Source: Nocardiopsis sp. CNT312 (lineage in GTDB: Bacteria; Actinomycetota; Actinomycetes; Streptosporangiales; Streptosporangiaceae). From it: a stretch of DNA of 64,000 nt. Both the position numbers and the translations under genes were made by a program. Positions 27,105-35,666 of the stretch are shown one piece after another (positions within the stretch are counted from its first letter, which is position 1; every line of letters begins with the position of its first letter). Where the stretch lies: contig NZ_AZXF01000005.1 in the NCBI RefSeq assembly GCF_000515115.1, positions 124,001 through 188,000 of the forward strand. Reading direction: 5' to 3'. Below the pieces are notes generated by a model, which made no database searches, was not told where the DNA came from, and saw only the letters and a list, made by a program, of their open reading frames with translations.

Positions 27105-28964
27105 CTACTGCTGGGTGGTGACGTAGTAGCAGAGGTCGTAGGTGTCCCCGGCTCTGAAGTTCACAGTGCCGTGCAGCGGCACGGAGAGCGAACCGCCCCG
27201 GGTGAGCAGTACGCGATACTCACCCGGTTCCAGCTCCAGCCGCATGACCTCCCCGCCCCGTTCGAAGCAGGAGTTGCCGGTCGGCTGCGAGCTGTACTCC
27301 TCGCAGTCGTCACAGGCCGGGGTGGTGACTTCGTCGTGGACACCGTCCTCGCCGACGTACAGGAACCGCATCTCGTACTGGCTGTCGTTGGTGATCTCCA
27401 GGATGGTCTTGTCACCGCTCCCGCCACCGATCGGCACCGGGTCGAAGTCGCTCTCGCCGATGGCGGTGAGCGCGTCCATCTCCTCTTCGAGGTGGGCGGC
27501 ACCCACGTGGCGGGCCAGGTCCTCCACGTCCTCAGCCTCGTGGCCGGGGTACTCCTCCGCGAGGAAGTCGGCCATCTGCTGCGCCGTGTCGGCGGAGCCG
27601 TCCTCGACCTCGGCCCAGCCGCACTTGAGGGCTGCGTCCGGAGCCTCGGCGTCGATACGGTCGGCCACCTCGGGCGCGGCCGACCAGTCCAGGCCGGCGA
27701 ACGCCTCGATCTGGTCGAAGGCCGCGCACCAGCGCTCCTCCGCGTAGTCCCCGGTCCCCAGGTCGTAGAGGGACACCAGCGCCTCGGGCACCTGGCCGGC
27801 GACCTCCGTGCCGGAGTAGTCCTCGGGGATGGTGCTGTAGATCTCGTAGGCCCTCTGGAAGCCCTCGCGGATCTCGTCCGTGACGACCCCGGTGTAGGAC
27901 TCGGCGGCCGTGTCCGCCACGGTCCGCGCGTAGGAGAAGTAGGTGCCCGCCACCTCGCCGTCGGTGTCCTCCCATCGGGAGGCCGGGTGGTCGAAGTAGG
28001 TGCTGTAGGTGTCCAGGGCCTGGTCGTAGTACTCGGAGGCGACCTGGTCCTGGGCGCGGGTCAGCAGGCCGCAGGCCTCGACACCGTCACGGGCGCGCTC
28101 GATCAACGAGGGGTTCATCGACAACTGGAACCCGGCCTCCACCTGCCCGTAAAGACCCACCGCCTCACCACACTCACCACGAGCGTGCGCCGCGTCGGCC
28201 ACCCGCAACCGCCACTCCCCCACCTGCCACACCGCCACGAAAGCGGCCAGCACAGCCACGGCCACACCCGCCGCCGCCCACACCGGCACACCCCTGCGCG
28301 CGGGCCGACCACCCGAGGCCACCGTCCGCTCATCACGGGCACGACCGGCGAACAGCCCGTGCACCGACGCGGCCACGAACCACACCAGCAGCACCGGAAC
28401 CCAGACCAACAGGTGATCGGCCGCACCATGCAGCGCCGCACCCACCAGCAGACCCACCGTCACGGCCAGCGCCACACCGAAGAACAGCCACCGCTTCAGA
28501 TACGCGTACCCGACCCCCAGACCGGACAGGTTGAGCAGCGCCGCACGCACACCCGAAGGTGACGAGAACAACCCCATCCGAGGCGGACCCGGCGGCGGAG
28601 GGGAACCGAACGGCCCGGGCGGCATTCCGCCGGGCGGCATGCCCGGAGGCATCCCACCGGGCGGGGGTCCCATGCCGACAGCGCCCGGCGGCGGCGCGGC
28701 GAATTGTCCCCGCGGCGGCTCCCCACTCGGAGGCGGCGGCCCGTAGGGACCCGGCGGCCCGGGCGGCGGCCCCGGCGGCCGCTGGCCGTGCGGGGGCATG
28801 TACTGAGGCGGGCCCGGCTGCTGGGGGCCCGAGTGGGGCTGTGGCCCGGGCGGCGGGCCCTGGGGCTGCGGAGGCCCCGGCGAAGGTTGGGGCCCCGACG
28901 GCTGCTGCGCGGCCCCTTCGTCGGGCTGGGACTGCGAAGGGTCGAACGGAGGAGGTGAGGTCAT
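27105..28964 (-). CDS. Proline-rich membrane protein with large extracytoplasmic domain
   Basis: A 619-residue protein of unknown function. Residues 1-130 are almost all Pro, Gly and Gln (intrinsically disordered, cytoplasmic). A hydrophobic region follows with three or four transmembrane segments (LLNLSGLGVGYAYLKRWLFFGVALAVTVGLLVGAALHG and two more up to the one ending in VAVLAAFVAVWQVGEW). The remaining 350 residues are acidic and mainly helical, with a TPR-like character (ARGECGEAVGLYGQVEAGF, LVSLYDLGTGDYAEERWCAAFDQIEAF). The C-terminus is a small beta domain with two Cys pairs (ACDDCEEYSS, SCFERGGEVMRLELEPGEYRVLL). It could be a cell-envelope sensor or scaffold. Confidence 0.7.
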   Translation of the reverse strand: MTSPPPFDPSQSQPDEGAAQQPSGPQPSPGPPQPQGPPPGPQPHSGPQQPGPPQYMPPHGQRPPGPPPGPPGPYGPPPPSGEPPRGQFAAPPPGAVGMGPPPGGMPPGMPPGGMPPGPFGSPPPPGPPRMGLFSSPSGVRAALLNLSGLGVGYAYLKRWLFFGVALAVTVGLLVGAALHGAADHLLVWVPVLLVWFVAASVHGLFAGRARDERTVASGGRPARRGVPVWAAAGVAVAVLAAFVAVWQVGEWRLRVADAAHARGECGEAVGLYGQVEAGFQLSMNPSLIERARDGVEACGLLTRAQDQVASEYYDQALDTYSTYFDHPASRWEDTDGEVAGTYFSYARTVADTAAESYTGVVTDEIREGFQRAYEIYSTIPEDYSGTEVAGQVPEALVSLYDLGTGDYAEERWCAAFDQIEAFAGLDWSAAPEVADRIDAEAPDAALKCGWAEVEDGSADTAQQMADFLAEEYPGHEAEDVEDLARHVGAAHLEEEMDALTAIGESDFDPVPIGGGSGDKTILEITNDSQYEMRFLYVGEDGVHDEVTTPACDDCEEYSSQPTGNSCFERGGEVMRLELEPGEYRVLLTRGGSLSVPLHGTVNFRAGDTYDLCYYVTTQQ

Positions 28965-29113
28965 GGAGCACCCTGCGGGGGTCGGGGGGCGGGAGGGTCT
29001 CGTACAACGAGGCCGATAAGGGAAGACATGTCCCTGCCTCGCACCATATCCGGCGCTCGTGACGATCCACGTCCCCGCCCGCGGCCAGATCCGGCCACAT
29101 CGGTTTCCCCGGA

Positions 29114-29908
29114 TCAGCCCCCCGACAGCGCCCTGCTGCGGTCGCGCGCCGCCTCGATAGCGTCGGTGAAGGCGGCGCGCACACCGTGGCGCTCCAGCTC
29201 CCTGAGCGCCGCGGCGGTGGTGCCGCCCGGCGAGGTGACGGCCTCCCGCAGCACGACGGGGTGCTCCCCGGAGTCCGTGAGCATCGCACCCGCACCGGTC
29301 ATCGTCCGCTGGACCAGCCGCAGGGCGGTGGCGCGCGGCATACCCATCGCCACGCCCGCCTCCACCATGGTCTCCGCGATGAAGTAGAAGTAGGCCGGGC
29401 CGCTTCCGGAGAGCGCAGTGACGGTGTCCATGTGCTGTTCGCCGACCCGTATGACGTCGCCGACCGAGCCCAGCAGGCCCTCGGCGCGGTCCAGGTGCTC
29501 AGCTCCGGCCCCGGTGCCGCCCGCGATGGCGGTCATGCCCTTGCCCATGAGCGCGGGCGTGTTCGGCATCGCCCGTACGACGGGCACGCCGGAGGGCAGG
29601 TGCGCCTCCAGGACGGCGGTGGTCAGCCCCGCCGCCACCGAGATGACGAGGAGGTCCGGGGACACGTGCGGCGCGATGTCGTCCAGTAGGGACGGCAGGT
29701 CCTGGGGCTTGAGCGCCAGGATCAGCGTGTCCGCGCGCTTGGCCGCGTCTGCGGCCGTGACCACATCGATCCCGTAGTGGCGCCGAAGCTCCTCGGCGTG
29801 TTCCGTCCGCGGTTCGGTGACCAGGACGCGCTCCGGCCCGTGGCCCTCGGCCAGCATCCCGGCGAGAAGCGCCTCGCCCATCTTCCCAGCGCCGATGATC
29901 GCGATCAT
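29114..29908 (-). CDS. proC: Pyrroline-5-carboxylate reductase
   Basis: A 264-residue NAD(P)H-dependent enzyme for the last step of proline synthesis. The Rossmann motif is IAIIGAGKMGEALL at the N-terminus. The middle holds VVRAMPNTPALMGKG, and the family signature near the C-terminus runs TALSGSGPAYFYFIAETMVEAGVAMG and ends EAVTSPGGTTAAALRELE. It is a normal length and all signature residues are present. It is probably the single housekeeping copy. Confidence 0.95.
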   Translation of the reverse strand: MIAIIGAGKMGEALLAGMLAEGHGPERVLVTEPRTEHAEELRRHYGIDVVTAADAAKRADTLILALKPQDLPSLLDDIAPHVSPDLLVISVAAGLTTAVLEAHLPSGVPVVRAMPNTPALMGKGMTAIAGGTGAGAEHLDRAEGLLGSVGDVIRVGEQHMDTVTALSGSGPAYFYFIAETMVEAGVAMGMPRATALRLVQRTMTGAGAMLTDSGEHPVVLREAVTSPGGTTAAALRELERHGVRAAFTDAIEAARDRSRALSGG

Positions 29909-29997
29909 GAAGGTGTGTCCTCTCTCCGGGTCACCTCCACGCTAACGGCCCGGACGGACCGCCGCACACCGCCCGTCCCAGGCGGTGAAGACCCGGT

Positions 29998-30942
29998 TCA
30001 GGGGTGGCCGGGCCCCTCCGCCCCGTCCGTGTCCTCGGCCCTGCCCTCGGGGTCGACGGTGAAGTGCCGGGGCGGCGCGGCGGGCCCGCGCCGAGCCGTG
30101 GCGACGCGTTCGCGCCGGTCCGGGCACCCGGTGCCGCCAGCGGGCCCCGCGAAGTGCAGGCGGGTGAAGGCCAGGGCCTCGGCCAGTTCGCGCATGCGGG
30201 TCCGGCGATCGGGGGCCTTGCGGGTGCTCACCTCCAGGACGAGCTGGCCGTTGTAGCCGGTCGCCGCCAGGTGCTCCAGGAGTTCGGCGACGGGTTGGCG
30301 TCCGCGGCCGGGGATGAGGTGTTCGTCGAGGTTCTGGCCGCCGACCCCGTCGGCGACATGGACGTGTGAGAGCCGATCGCCAAGACGCCTGGCCATGTCC
30401 ATGGCGTCGGAACCGGACATCGCCGTGTGGGAGAGGTCGAGCGTGACGTCGGCGTAGTCGCGGTCAAGAGGGTTCCAACTGGGCGCGTAGGGCACCACCT
30501 CGCGGTCGCGTACGCGCACCGGGTACATGTTCTCCACGGCGAAGACGACGTCGGTCTCCTCCTGCATGCGGGCGATGCCGGTCTCGAACCCCTTGGCGTA
30601 CTCGCGCTGCCAGCGGAAGGCCGGGTGGACCACGATCGCCTTCGCCCCCAGGGCCTCGGCCATCTCCTTGGACTTGACGAGTTTGCCCCAGGGGTCGCGG
30701 CCCCACACCCGCTGAGTGAGGACCAGGCAGGGGGAGTGGACGGCGGTGACCGGCATCCTGTGGTAGTCCGAGAGACGCCGCAGGAGGTCGATGTCCTGGC
30801 TGGCGGGGTCGGAGGAGACCAGCACCTCCACACCGTCGTACCCGAGCCGCGCGGCGATCTCGAAGGCGGCCGGGGTCTTCTCCGGGTAGACCGACGCCGT
30901 CGACAGGACGACGGGCGCGTCTGGGACCTCGATAGGGCTCAC
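29998..30942 (-). CDS. Sugar phosphate isomerase/epimerase-family TIM-barrel protein
   Basis: A 314-residue xylose-isomerase-like barrel. [25 protein letters not shown] starts the barrel. Metal-binding positions are indicated by [28 protein letters not shown] and [21 protein letters not shown], the usual E-D-H-E arrangement. Actinobacterial homologues are widespread and uncharacterised. The C-terminal 50 residues are a low-complexity tail not needed for the barrel. The GTG at 30942 removes a proline/alanine-rich extension without a ribosome site. Substrate unknown. Confidence 0.8.
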   Translation of the reverse strand: MSPIEVPDAPVVLSTASVYPEKTPAAFEIAARLGYDGVEVLVSSDPASQDIDLLRRLSDYHRMPVTAVHSPCLVLTQRVWGRDPWGKLVKSKEMAEALGAKAIVVHPAFRWQREYAKGFETGIARMQEETDVVFAVENMYPVRVRDREVVPYAPSWNPLDRDYADVTLDLSHTAMSGSDAMDMARRLGDRLSHVHVADGVGGQNLDEHLIPGRGRQPVAELLEHLAATGYNGQLVLEVSTRKAPDRRTRMRELAEALAFTRLHFAGPAGGTGCPDRRERVATARRGPAAPPRHFTVDPEGRAEDTDGAEGPGHP

Positions 30943-30982
30943 GGAACCCAGAGTATGCGCTCCGCGGGCCGGAGCGCCGCCC

Positions 30983-31018
30983 GCGGCGGGGGGCACGGCG
31001 TGCCGTGCCCCCCGCCGC
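30983..31018 (-). terminator. 17-bp perfect hairpin after the NlpC/P60 gene
   Basis: Seventeen-base arms at 30983-30999 and 31002-31018 with only GT between them. It sits 10 bases past the stop codon of the minus-strand NlpC/P60 gene. No T-tract. Confidence 0.75.
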
Positions 31019-31027
31019 CGGCCGTGT

Positions 31028-31591
31028 TCAAAGCCGCACGGCTCCGCCGAGGCGGTTCATCGTCACGTCGCGCTCGCGGACGTGGTCGCCCGTCTTCGGG
31101 GCGTCGATCATCCGGCCTCCGCCAAGGTAGATGCCGACGTGGTAGACGTACCCCGAGCGGTTGGACCAGTAGAGGATGTCCCCGCGGCGGGCGCTGGAGT
31201 AGGGGATGCGGGTGCCCGACGCGGCCTGGTCGTGGGCGACCCGGGGAAGGGTGATCCCGGCCTGGCGGAAGGACCACTGGACGAGTCCGGAGCAGTCGAA
31301 GGAGCGCGGCCCGGTGCCTCCCCAGCCGTAGGGCACCCCGATCTTCGACTGCGCGGCGCCGATGACGGTCTCAGCCACCGACGAGGGCAGGGCCGGCTGG
31401 AGCCGGTCGGGCACCGCCGCGGCGAGGGCCGGGGCGGGCGCGAGCACCGCCGTCAGGAGGAGCGCGGTGGCCGCCGCGGTGGCGGCGAGCGTACGCCGAC
31501 GGGGCCGTGTGGGCCGCGTGGGCGAGGCCTGCCGCCCGGGGTCGGAGGGACGGCAGGCCCGGGTTTGCTCGTGATCACACGACTGCAGCAT
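31028..31591 (-). CDS. Secreted NlpC/P60-family peptidoglycan hydrolase
   Basis: A 187-residue exported cell-wall hydrolase that cleaves peptide stems (gamma-D-glutamyl-diamino-acid bonds). After an arginine-rich start and a hydrophobic signal segment ([25 protein letters not shown]) comes a single NlpC/P60 domain. The catalytic Cys lies in [16 protein letters not shown] and the His in [17 protein letters not shown], with the conserved [12 protein letters not shown] before them. No SH3 or LysM targeting domain is visible. The ATG at 31591 has AGGGGAG ten bases upstream, within a possible RNA stem. Homologues often act in growth or spore germination. Confidence 0.85.
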   Translation of the reverse strand: MLQSCDHEQTRACRPSDPGRQASPTRPTRPRRRTLAATAAATALLLTAVLAPAPALAAAVPDRLQPALPSSVAETVIGAAQSKIGVPYGWGGTGPRSFDCSGLVQWSFRQAGITLPRVAHDQAASGTRIPYSSARRGDILYWSNRSGYVYHVGIYLGGGRMIDAPKTGDHVRERDVTMNRLGGAVRL

Positions 31592-31677
31592 GACGAAGGT
31601 TCTCCCCTTCGGTCGGGTGCATGGTGCTCCCCTGCGCCTCAGCGCGGAGTGCTGCAACCAACGCATCACCCTTCGTC
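31592..31677 (-). promoter_or_regulatory. Alternative RNA stems around the NlpC/P60 ribosome binding site
   Basis: Immediately before the start codon, CGAAGG and CCTTCG (31611-31594 on the minus strand) can form a stem whose six-base loop GGAGAA holds the Shine-Dalgarno sequence. The same 3' arm, extended to CCTTCGTC, also matches GACGAAGG about 70 bases upstream (31677-31670). The two pairings are mutually exclusive. Confidence 0.35.
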
Positions 31678-31680
31678 ACT

Positions 31681-31714
31681 TTTGGCTACGATTTCATAAC
31701 CATGCGTAGCCAAA
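31681..31714. promoter_or_regulatory. 10-bp inverted repeat upstream of the NlpC/P60 gene
   Basis: TTTGGCTACG (31681-31690) and CGTAGCCAAA (31705-31714) are exact inverted copies 14 bases apart in an AT-rich patch. It could be an operator or the exit hairpin of the GDSL gene; no T-tract follows. Confidence 0.35.
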
Positions 31715-31818
31715 GTCGCGTATGCAAACAGTAAAACCCGGCGCACAACGCGGACATACAACTCATCGGGTAGCAAAAGTCCACCCCTGCGGACATCGGG
31801 ATCATCCTCCCGAACCGG

Positions 31819-32724
31819 CTACGCGCGGGCCCCGGCCCCCAACTCCGCCAGGACGCGCTCGGAGACGGCAGCCATTCCCGCCTCGTTCGGGTGCACCGGT
31901 GCCGCCGCGTTCTCCGGGACCAGCCCCTCCACCCAGCGCTCGGAGGCGGGCGCACAGACGTCGTGGCCGCGTTCGAAGACGTCGACGAACACGGCTCCGG
32001 CAGCCCTCGCCTCCTCCTCCAGCATCCGGTTGAACGCGGCCTGGACCCCATCCAGGTAGGAGACGTCACCCCAGGCGATGGGTGCGGTGGGCCAGCATCC
32101 CCGGCTCTCCGGGAGGATCTGGAGGTAGCCGACACCGACGACCACGGCCCCGGGGCTGCGCTCACCGACCTCGGCGTAGACCCCCGCCACACGTCCCCGC
32201 AACGCCTCGACCCTGCGGTCGAGTTCGTCGCCGTAGCGGTCCTCGCACGGGTTCCCCAGCGGGTTGCGCAGGCTCCTCTTGGCGCACTCGGCGAACACCT
32301 CGGAGAAACCCAGGTCATTGCCGCCGATCCCGATCGTCACCAGGTCGGTGCCGGTGTCGAGCGCGTCGAACTGCGCGGGCACGTCGGCGAGTTCCGTGTA
32401 CTGGGGACCGCTCAGGTCGGCGATGACCGCCCCGGAGCAGCTCGCGTCGGTGAACTCGGCGACACCCAGCGCGTCGGCCACCAGGTTCGGGTAGTTGGCC
32501 GAGGACCGCAGGCAGCGGGGATCGGCACCCGGTGCCTGCGGAGGGATCAGCGGCCCCGAGGTGAACGAGTCGCCCAGGGCCGTGTAGCTCTCGAACTCGG
32601 TCCCCTCGTCGGCGAACACCGGCGAGGAGGTCAGGCACAGGGCGGCCGAGAGCGAGACGACGACGTGGAAGGAGCGCGGGTAGCGGTTTTCGGACACGGC
32701 CGTACTGCGGTCGGTGCGGGGCAC
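31819..32724 (-). CDS. Secreted GDSL/SGNH-family esterase
   Basis: A 301-residue exported hydrolase. The signal peptide (RSFHVVVSLSAALCLTSSPVFA) follows a basic N-terminus. The SGNH blocks are visible: Ser in YTALGDSFTSGP (block I), Gly in the SCSGAVIADL region, Asn in GIGGNDLGFS (block III) and His in PVHPNEAGM (block V). Six cysteines fit three disulfides, as in Streptomyces lipases of this type. Substrates are usually short- or medium-chain esters. The GTG at 32724 has GAGAGGA eight bases upstream; a GTG 27 bases later is possible. Confidence 0.87.
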   Translation of the reverse strand: MPRTDRSTAVSENRYPRSFHVVVSLSAALCLTSSPVFADEGTEFESYTALGDSFTSGPLIPPQAPGADPRCLRSSANYPNLVADALGVAEFTDASCSGAVIADLSGPQYTELADVPAQFDALDTGTDLVTIGIGGNDLGFSEVFAECAKRSLRNPLGNPCEDRYGDELDRRVEALRGRVAGVYAEVGERSPGAVVVGVGYLQILPESRGCWPTAPIAWGDVSYLDGVQAAFNRMLEEEARAAGAVFVDVFERGHDVCAPASERWVEGLVPENAAAPVHPNEAGMAAVSERVLAELGAGARA

Positions 32725-32870
32725 GCGGGTTCCTCTCCGAAACGGGGGACTGCGAGGGTGACGGAACGCATTCTCCCGCACGTCCTGCGTGACAAGGGTG
32801 CTGACCCGCGAGTAACTTCCCCGCTCCCCGGCCTGTCCACAGGCCGTCCCCGCCTGTCCCACCGACCGGT

Positions 32871-32876
32871 TAGCGT
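32871..32876 (+). promoter_or_regulatory. Candidate -10 box for leaderless radA mRNA
   Basis: TAGCGT ends seven bases before the radA ATG, and no ribosome binding site precedes that ATG. The mRNA would begin at or next to the start codon. Confidence 0.4.
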
Positions 32877-32883
32877 GTCGGAC

Positions 32884-34251
32884 ATGGCCAAAGCGAAGTC
32901 CACGTTCCAGTGCACCGAGTGCGGGTGGACCACCTTCAAGTGGGTGGGCCGCTGCGGGGAGTGCCAGTCCTGGGGAACCGTCGAGGAGGCAGGCGCCCCG
33001 GCCCCGGCGGCCGTCGCCGCGGCACCCGTGACCTCCCGGGCCCGCCCCATCACCGAGATCAGCGTGGAGAGCGCCGAGGCCGTGCCCACCGGTGTCGACG
33101 AACTCGACCGGGTCCTCGGCGGCGGTGCCGTCCCCGGCGGTGTGGTGCTGCTCGCGGGCGAGCCGGGGGTCGGCAAGTCGACCCTGCTGCTGGAGGTGGC
33201 CGCCGAGCGCGCCGCCCAGGGCCCGGTGCTCTACGTCACCGGCGAGGAGTCCGCGGGCCAGGTCCGGCTGCGCGCGGAGCGGCTCGGCGCGCTCTCCGAC
33301 AAGCTGTTCCTCGCCGCCGAGACCTCGATCGCCTCCCTGGTCAGCCACGTCGACGCGGTCGGTCCCCGCCTGCTCATCGTCGACTCGGTCCAGACGATGG
33401 TCTCCCCCGACGTCTCCGGTGTCCCCGGCGGGGTCACCCAGGTCCGCCAAGTGACGGGGGCGCTCATCCAGATCGCCAAAGAACGCGGGATCGCCGCCGT
33501 CCTGGTGGGGCACGTCACCAAGGACGGTTCCATCGCCGGTCCGCGCCTGCTGGAACACCTGGTGGACGTGGTGCTGCACTTCGAGGGCGAGCGCCACTCA
33601 CAGTTGCGCCTGCTCCGCGCCGTGAAGAACCGCTACGGGCCCACCGACGAGATCGGCTGCTTCGAACTGACCGACAGCGGTATCGTCGGCCTCCCCGACC
33701 CCAGCGGCCTCTTCCTCACCGAACGTACCGACCCCGTCCCCGGCACGTGTGTGACGGTCACGCTGGAGGGGCGTCGCCCGCTCATCACCGAGGTCCAGGC
33801 GCTGGTAGCGCCCACCCCGCTGCCCGCACCCCGCCGGGCCACGTCGGGTCTGGACACCTCGCGGGTGAACATGATCCTCGCCGTCCTGGAGAAGCGAACG
33901 GGCATGCGGCTGGCCAACATGGACGTGTACGCCTCCACCGTGGGCGGCGTGCGGCTGGGCGAGCCGGCCGTGGACCTCGCCCTGGCCCTGGCCGCCGGAA
34001 GCTCCAACAACGACGTGCCCCTGCCGCGCGGGTTCGTCGCGATCGGCGAAGTGGGGCTGGCGGGCGACATCCGGACCGTGACCGGGGTGCGGCGCCGAGT
34101 GGCGGAGGCCCAGCGCCTGGGCTTCGTCGAAGCGGTCGTCCCCAAGCACTTCGGCGACCCGGTGCCGGGCATCCGCACACACGAGGTCGAGGAGCTCTCC
34201 GAAGCGCTCGCCTGGGTGGCGCGCCGCTCCAAACGCTCCAAGGGCGACTGA
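32884..34251 (+). CDS. radA: DNA repair protein RadA
   Basis: A 455-residue ATPase that aids branch migration and strand exchange during recombinational repair. It has the N-terminal four-cysteine zinc finger (FQCTECGWTTFKWVGRCGECQSWGT), a RecA-like core with Walker A GEPGVGKST, the RadA-specific KNRYG motif and a C-terminal Lon-protease-like domain (AVDLALALAAGSSNNDVPLPRG). The length is normal. In many actinobacteria radA is followed by disA, the c-di-AMP synthase; here the next plus-strand gene is mutY, and disA is absent from the interval. Confidence 0.95.
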   Translation: MAKAKSTFQCTECGWTTFKWVGRCGECQSWGTVEEAGAPAPAAVAAAPVTSRARPITEISVESAEAVPTGVDELDRVLGGGAVPGGVVLLAGEPGVGKSTLLLEVAAERAAQGPVLYVTGEESAGQVRLRAERLGALSDKLFLAAETSIASLVSHVDAVGPRLLIVDSVQTMVSPDVSGVPGGVTQVRQVTGALIQIAKERGIAAVLVGHVTKDGSIAGPRLLEHLVDVVLHFEGERHSQLRLLRAVKNRYGPTDEIGCFELTDSGIVGLPDPSGLFLTERTDPVPGTCVTVTLEGRRPLITEVQALVAPTPLPAPRRATSGLDTSRVNMILAVLEKRTGMRLANMDVYASTVGGVRLGEPAVDLALALAAGSSNNDVPLPRGFVAIGEVGLAGDIRTVTGVRRRVAEAQRLGFVEAVVPKHFGDPVPGIRTHEVEELSEALAWVARRSKRSKGD

Positions 34252-34257
34252 CCGACT

Positions 34258-34716
34258 CTAGCCGGGGTAGCCCCTGACCCACGCGTCACCGCGTTCGGCC
34301 GTCCCCTCCGTCTCCTGGTCCCCGGCACGGTTCCCCCCGCTCCAGAGATCGAAGACCGCGCCCTTGGCGTCCAGGAGCAGGCACAGGTTGGAGAAGTCCT
34401 GCCGGTAGTGCTCAGCCCCCCAGGCCTTGGCGGTCATGGGATCGTGGACGGCCGGGCAGAACCCGTTCCGGACGTCCACGTCGGCGATCGAGCCGAACTC
34501 CTCGATGAGCGTGCACGCACCAGCCGGGTCGGGGTGGGTGCCGCCGTCCGGGCCGCAGAACAGGGTCACCTCCTTCGTCTGGCCCGTGGCCTGCCGCTCG
34601 ATCTGGATCCGGTAGGAGGTGCGCCGTTCGCTCTCGTCCGCTTGTGCGGGGGCGGAGAGTGGCAGCGCGAGAGCCGGGGCGAGGGCTCCGGCCAGGACGA
34701 TTCCCCATCGCTTCAC
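34258..34716 (-). CDS. Subtilisin inhibitor-like (SSI-family) secreted protease inhibitor
   Basis: A 152-residue exported protein. Its signal peptide (KRWGIVLAGALAPALALPLSAPAQA) is followed by an SSI-like domain. Recognisable are VTLFCGPDGGTHPDPAGACTLIEEFG and the later FCPAVHDPMTAKAWG and FSNLCLLLDAKGAVFDLW, which match SSI around both disulfides (four Cys). Family members inhibit subtilisin-type serine proteases and are abundant in filamentous actinomycetes. A short charged tail follows the domain. The GTG at 34716 has GGGAG six bases upstream. The gene converges on radA with a six-base gap. Confidence 0.82.
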   Translation of the reverse strand: MKRWGIVLAGALAPALALPLSAPAQADESERRTSYRIQIERQATGQTKEVTLFCGPDGGTHPDPAGACTLIEEFGSIADVDVRNGFCPAVHDPMTAKAWGAEHYRQDFSNLCLLLDAKGAVFDLWSGGNRAGDQETEGTAERGDAWVRGYPG

Positions 34717-34826
34717 AGGTACTCCCGGAAAACTCGTGGACCAGAGCACAGAGCGTAACCGTGCCGGGGCGCGGGTCCCGGGACCCGCGCCCCGTGTCGG
34801 CGAGCCGGGAGCGCGCCGGTCCCGGC

Positions 34827-35603
34827 TCACGCCTTGAGTTGGAACACGAGTTCCCCGGTGCCGTCTGTGTAGTCCCCGTGCAGGTTGGCGCGGTACCAGC
34901 CCGGCCGGGTGCCGATGGCGTCACGGCAGTCGGTGAAGGAGCGCTCCCGCCCCCAGGTGAACGTGTGCTCGTAGGGCACGCCCCGGCTGATCCGCTGCTC
35001 GTCGGAGGCGGCACCCTTGCCGAGGCAGTCGGCCGTGGAGAAGATCCGGTCGTCTCCGGAATGGATGCGGATCTCCATGGCCTCGGGGCCCACGTCCACG
35101 GTGCAGGTCTGCTCCTCGGTGTTGACCACGGTGATCCGGAACCCGGGCTCCTGCCCCGATCCGTAGACCTGCCGCTCCTCCTCGAACTCGAACGTCACCA
35201 CGACGTCCTGGGGCCTGCACGGGTCACCGGCCCGCTGGGGAACCGCCGGTCCGCCGGAACCCTCCCGGGGCCCCTCCCCGTCGGAGGCCCCCTCGGAATC
35301 CCCGTCACTGGAGGAGCCCTCGGAGCCCTCGGGGTCCTCCTCCCCTGCGGAGGCCTCGTCCTCGGGTTCTCCGCTTTCGTTCCCGGTGAGATCCTCGGGT
35401 GAGAGACTGGGGGAAGGGGAGACGTCCGCCGCCTCCCCCGCACCCGCCTGGGCCGTGGTGGGATCGGTCTCGTCCCCGGCCGAGGGTAGGCAGGCGACAG
35501 CGATCACCGCCAACACCAACAGGACCCCCACGAGGACGAACACACGCCTCCTCCAGTAGATCTCGCGGCTGACGGCTCCTGGATGTCCGGTACTTGACGC
35601 CAT
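34827..35603 (-). CDS. Membrane-anchored acidic protein of unknown function
   Basis: A 258-residue protein with one N-terminal transmembrane helix (RRVFVLVGVLLVLAVIAVACL) after a short basic segment. An acidic, Ser/Glu/Gly-rich linker of about 75 residues follows, then a C-terminal beta-sandwich-like domain (DPCRPQDVVVTFEFEEERQVY, FRITVVNTEEQTCTVDVG, FTWGRERSFTDCRDAIG). Four or more cysteines in that domain suggest disulfides outside the membrane. Homologues sit beside mutY in other actinobacteria. The ATG at 35603 is preferred over one 42 bases upstream because it brings the basic segment close to the helix. Confidence 0.7.
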   Translation of the reverse strand: MASSTGHPGAVSREIYWRRRVFVLVGVLLVLAVIAVACLPSAGDETDPTTAQAGAGEAADVSPSPSLSPEDLTGNESGEPEDEASAGEEDPEGSEGSSSDGDSEGASDGEGPREGSGGPAVPQRAGDPCRPQDVVVTFEFEEERQVYGSGQEPGFRITVVNTEEQTCTVDVGPEAMEIRIHSGDDRIFSTADCLGKGAASDEQRISRGVPYEHTFTWGRERSFTDCRDAIGTRPGWYRANLHGDYTDGTGELVFQLKA

Positions 35604-35666
35604 GGCCCGTAGTATTGCGGTTTCTCGGGCCGCACACCCACCCAACCCGCCGATTTCCCGTTAAAG

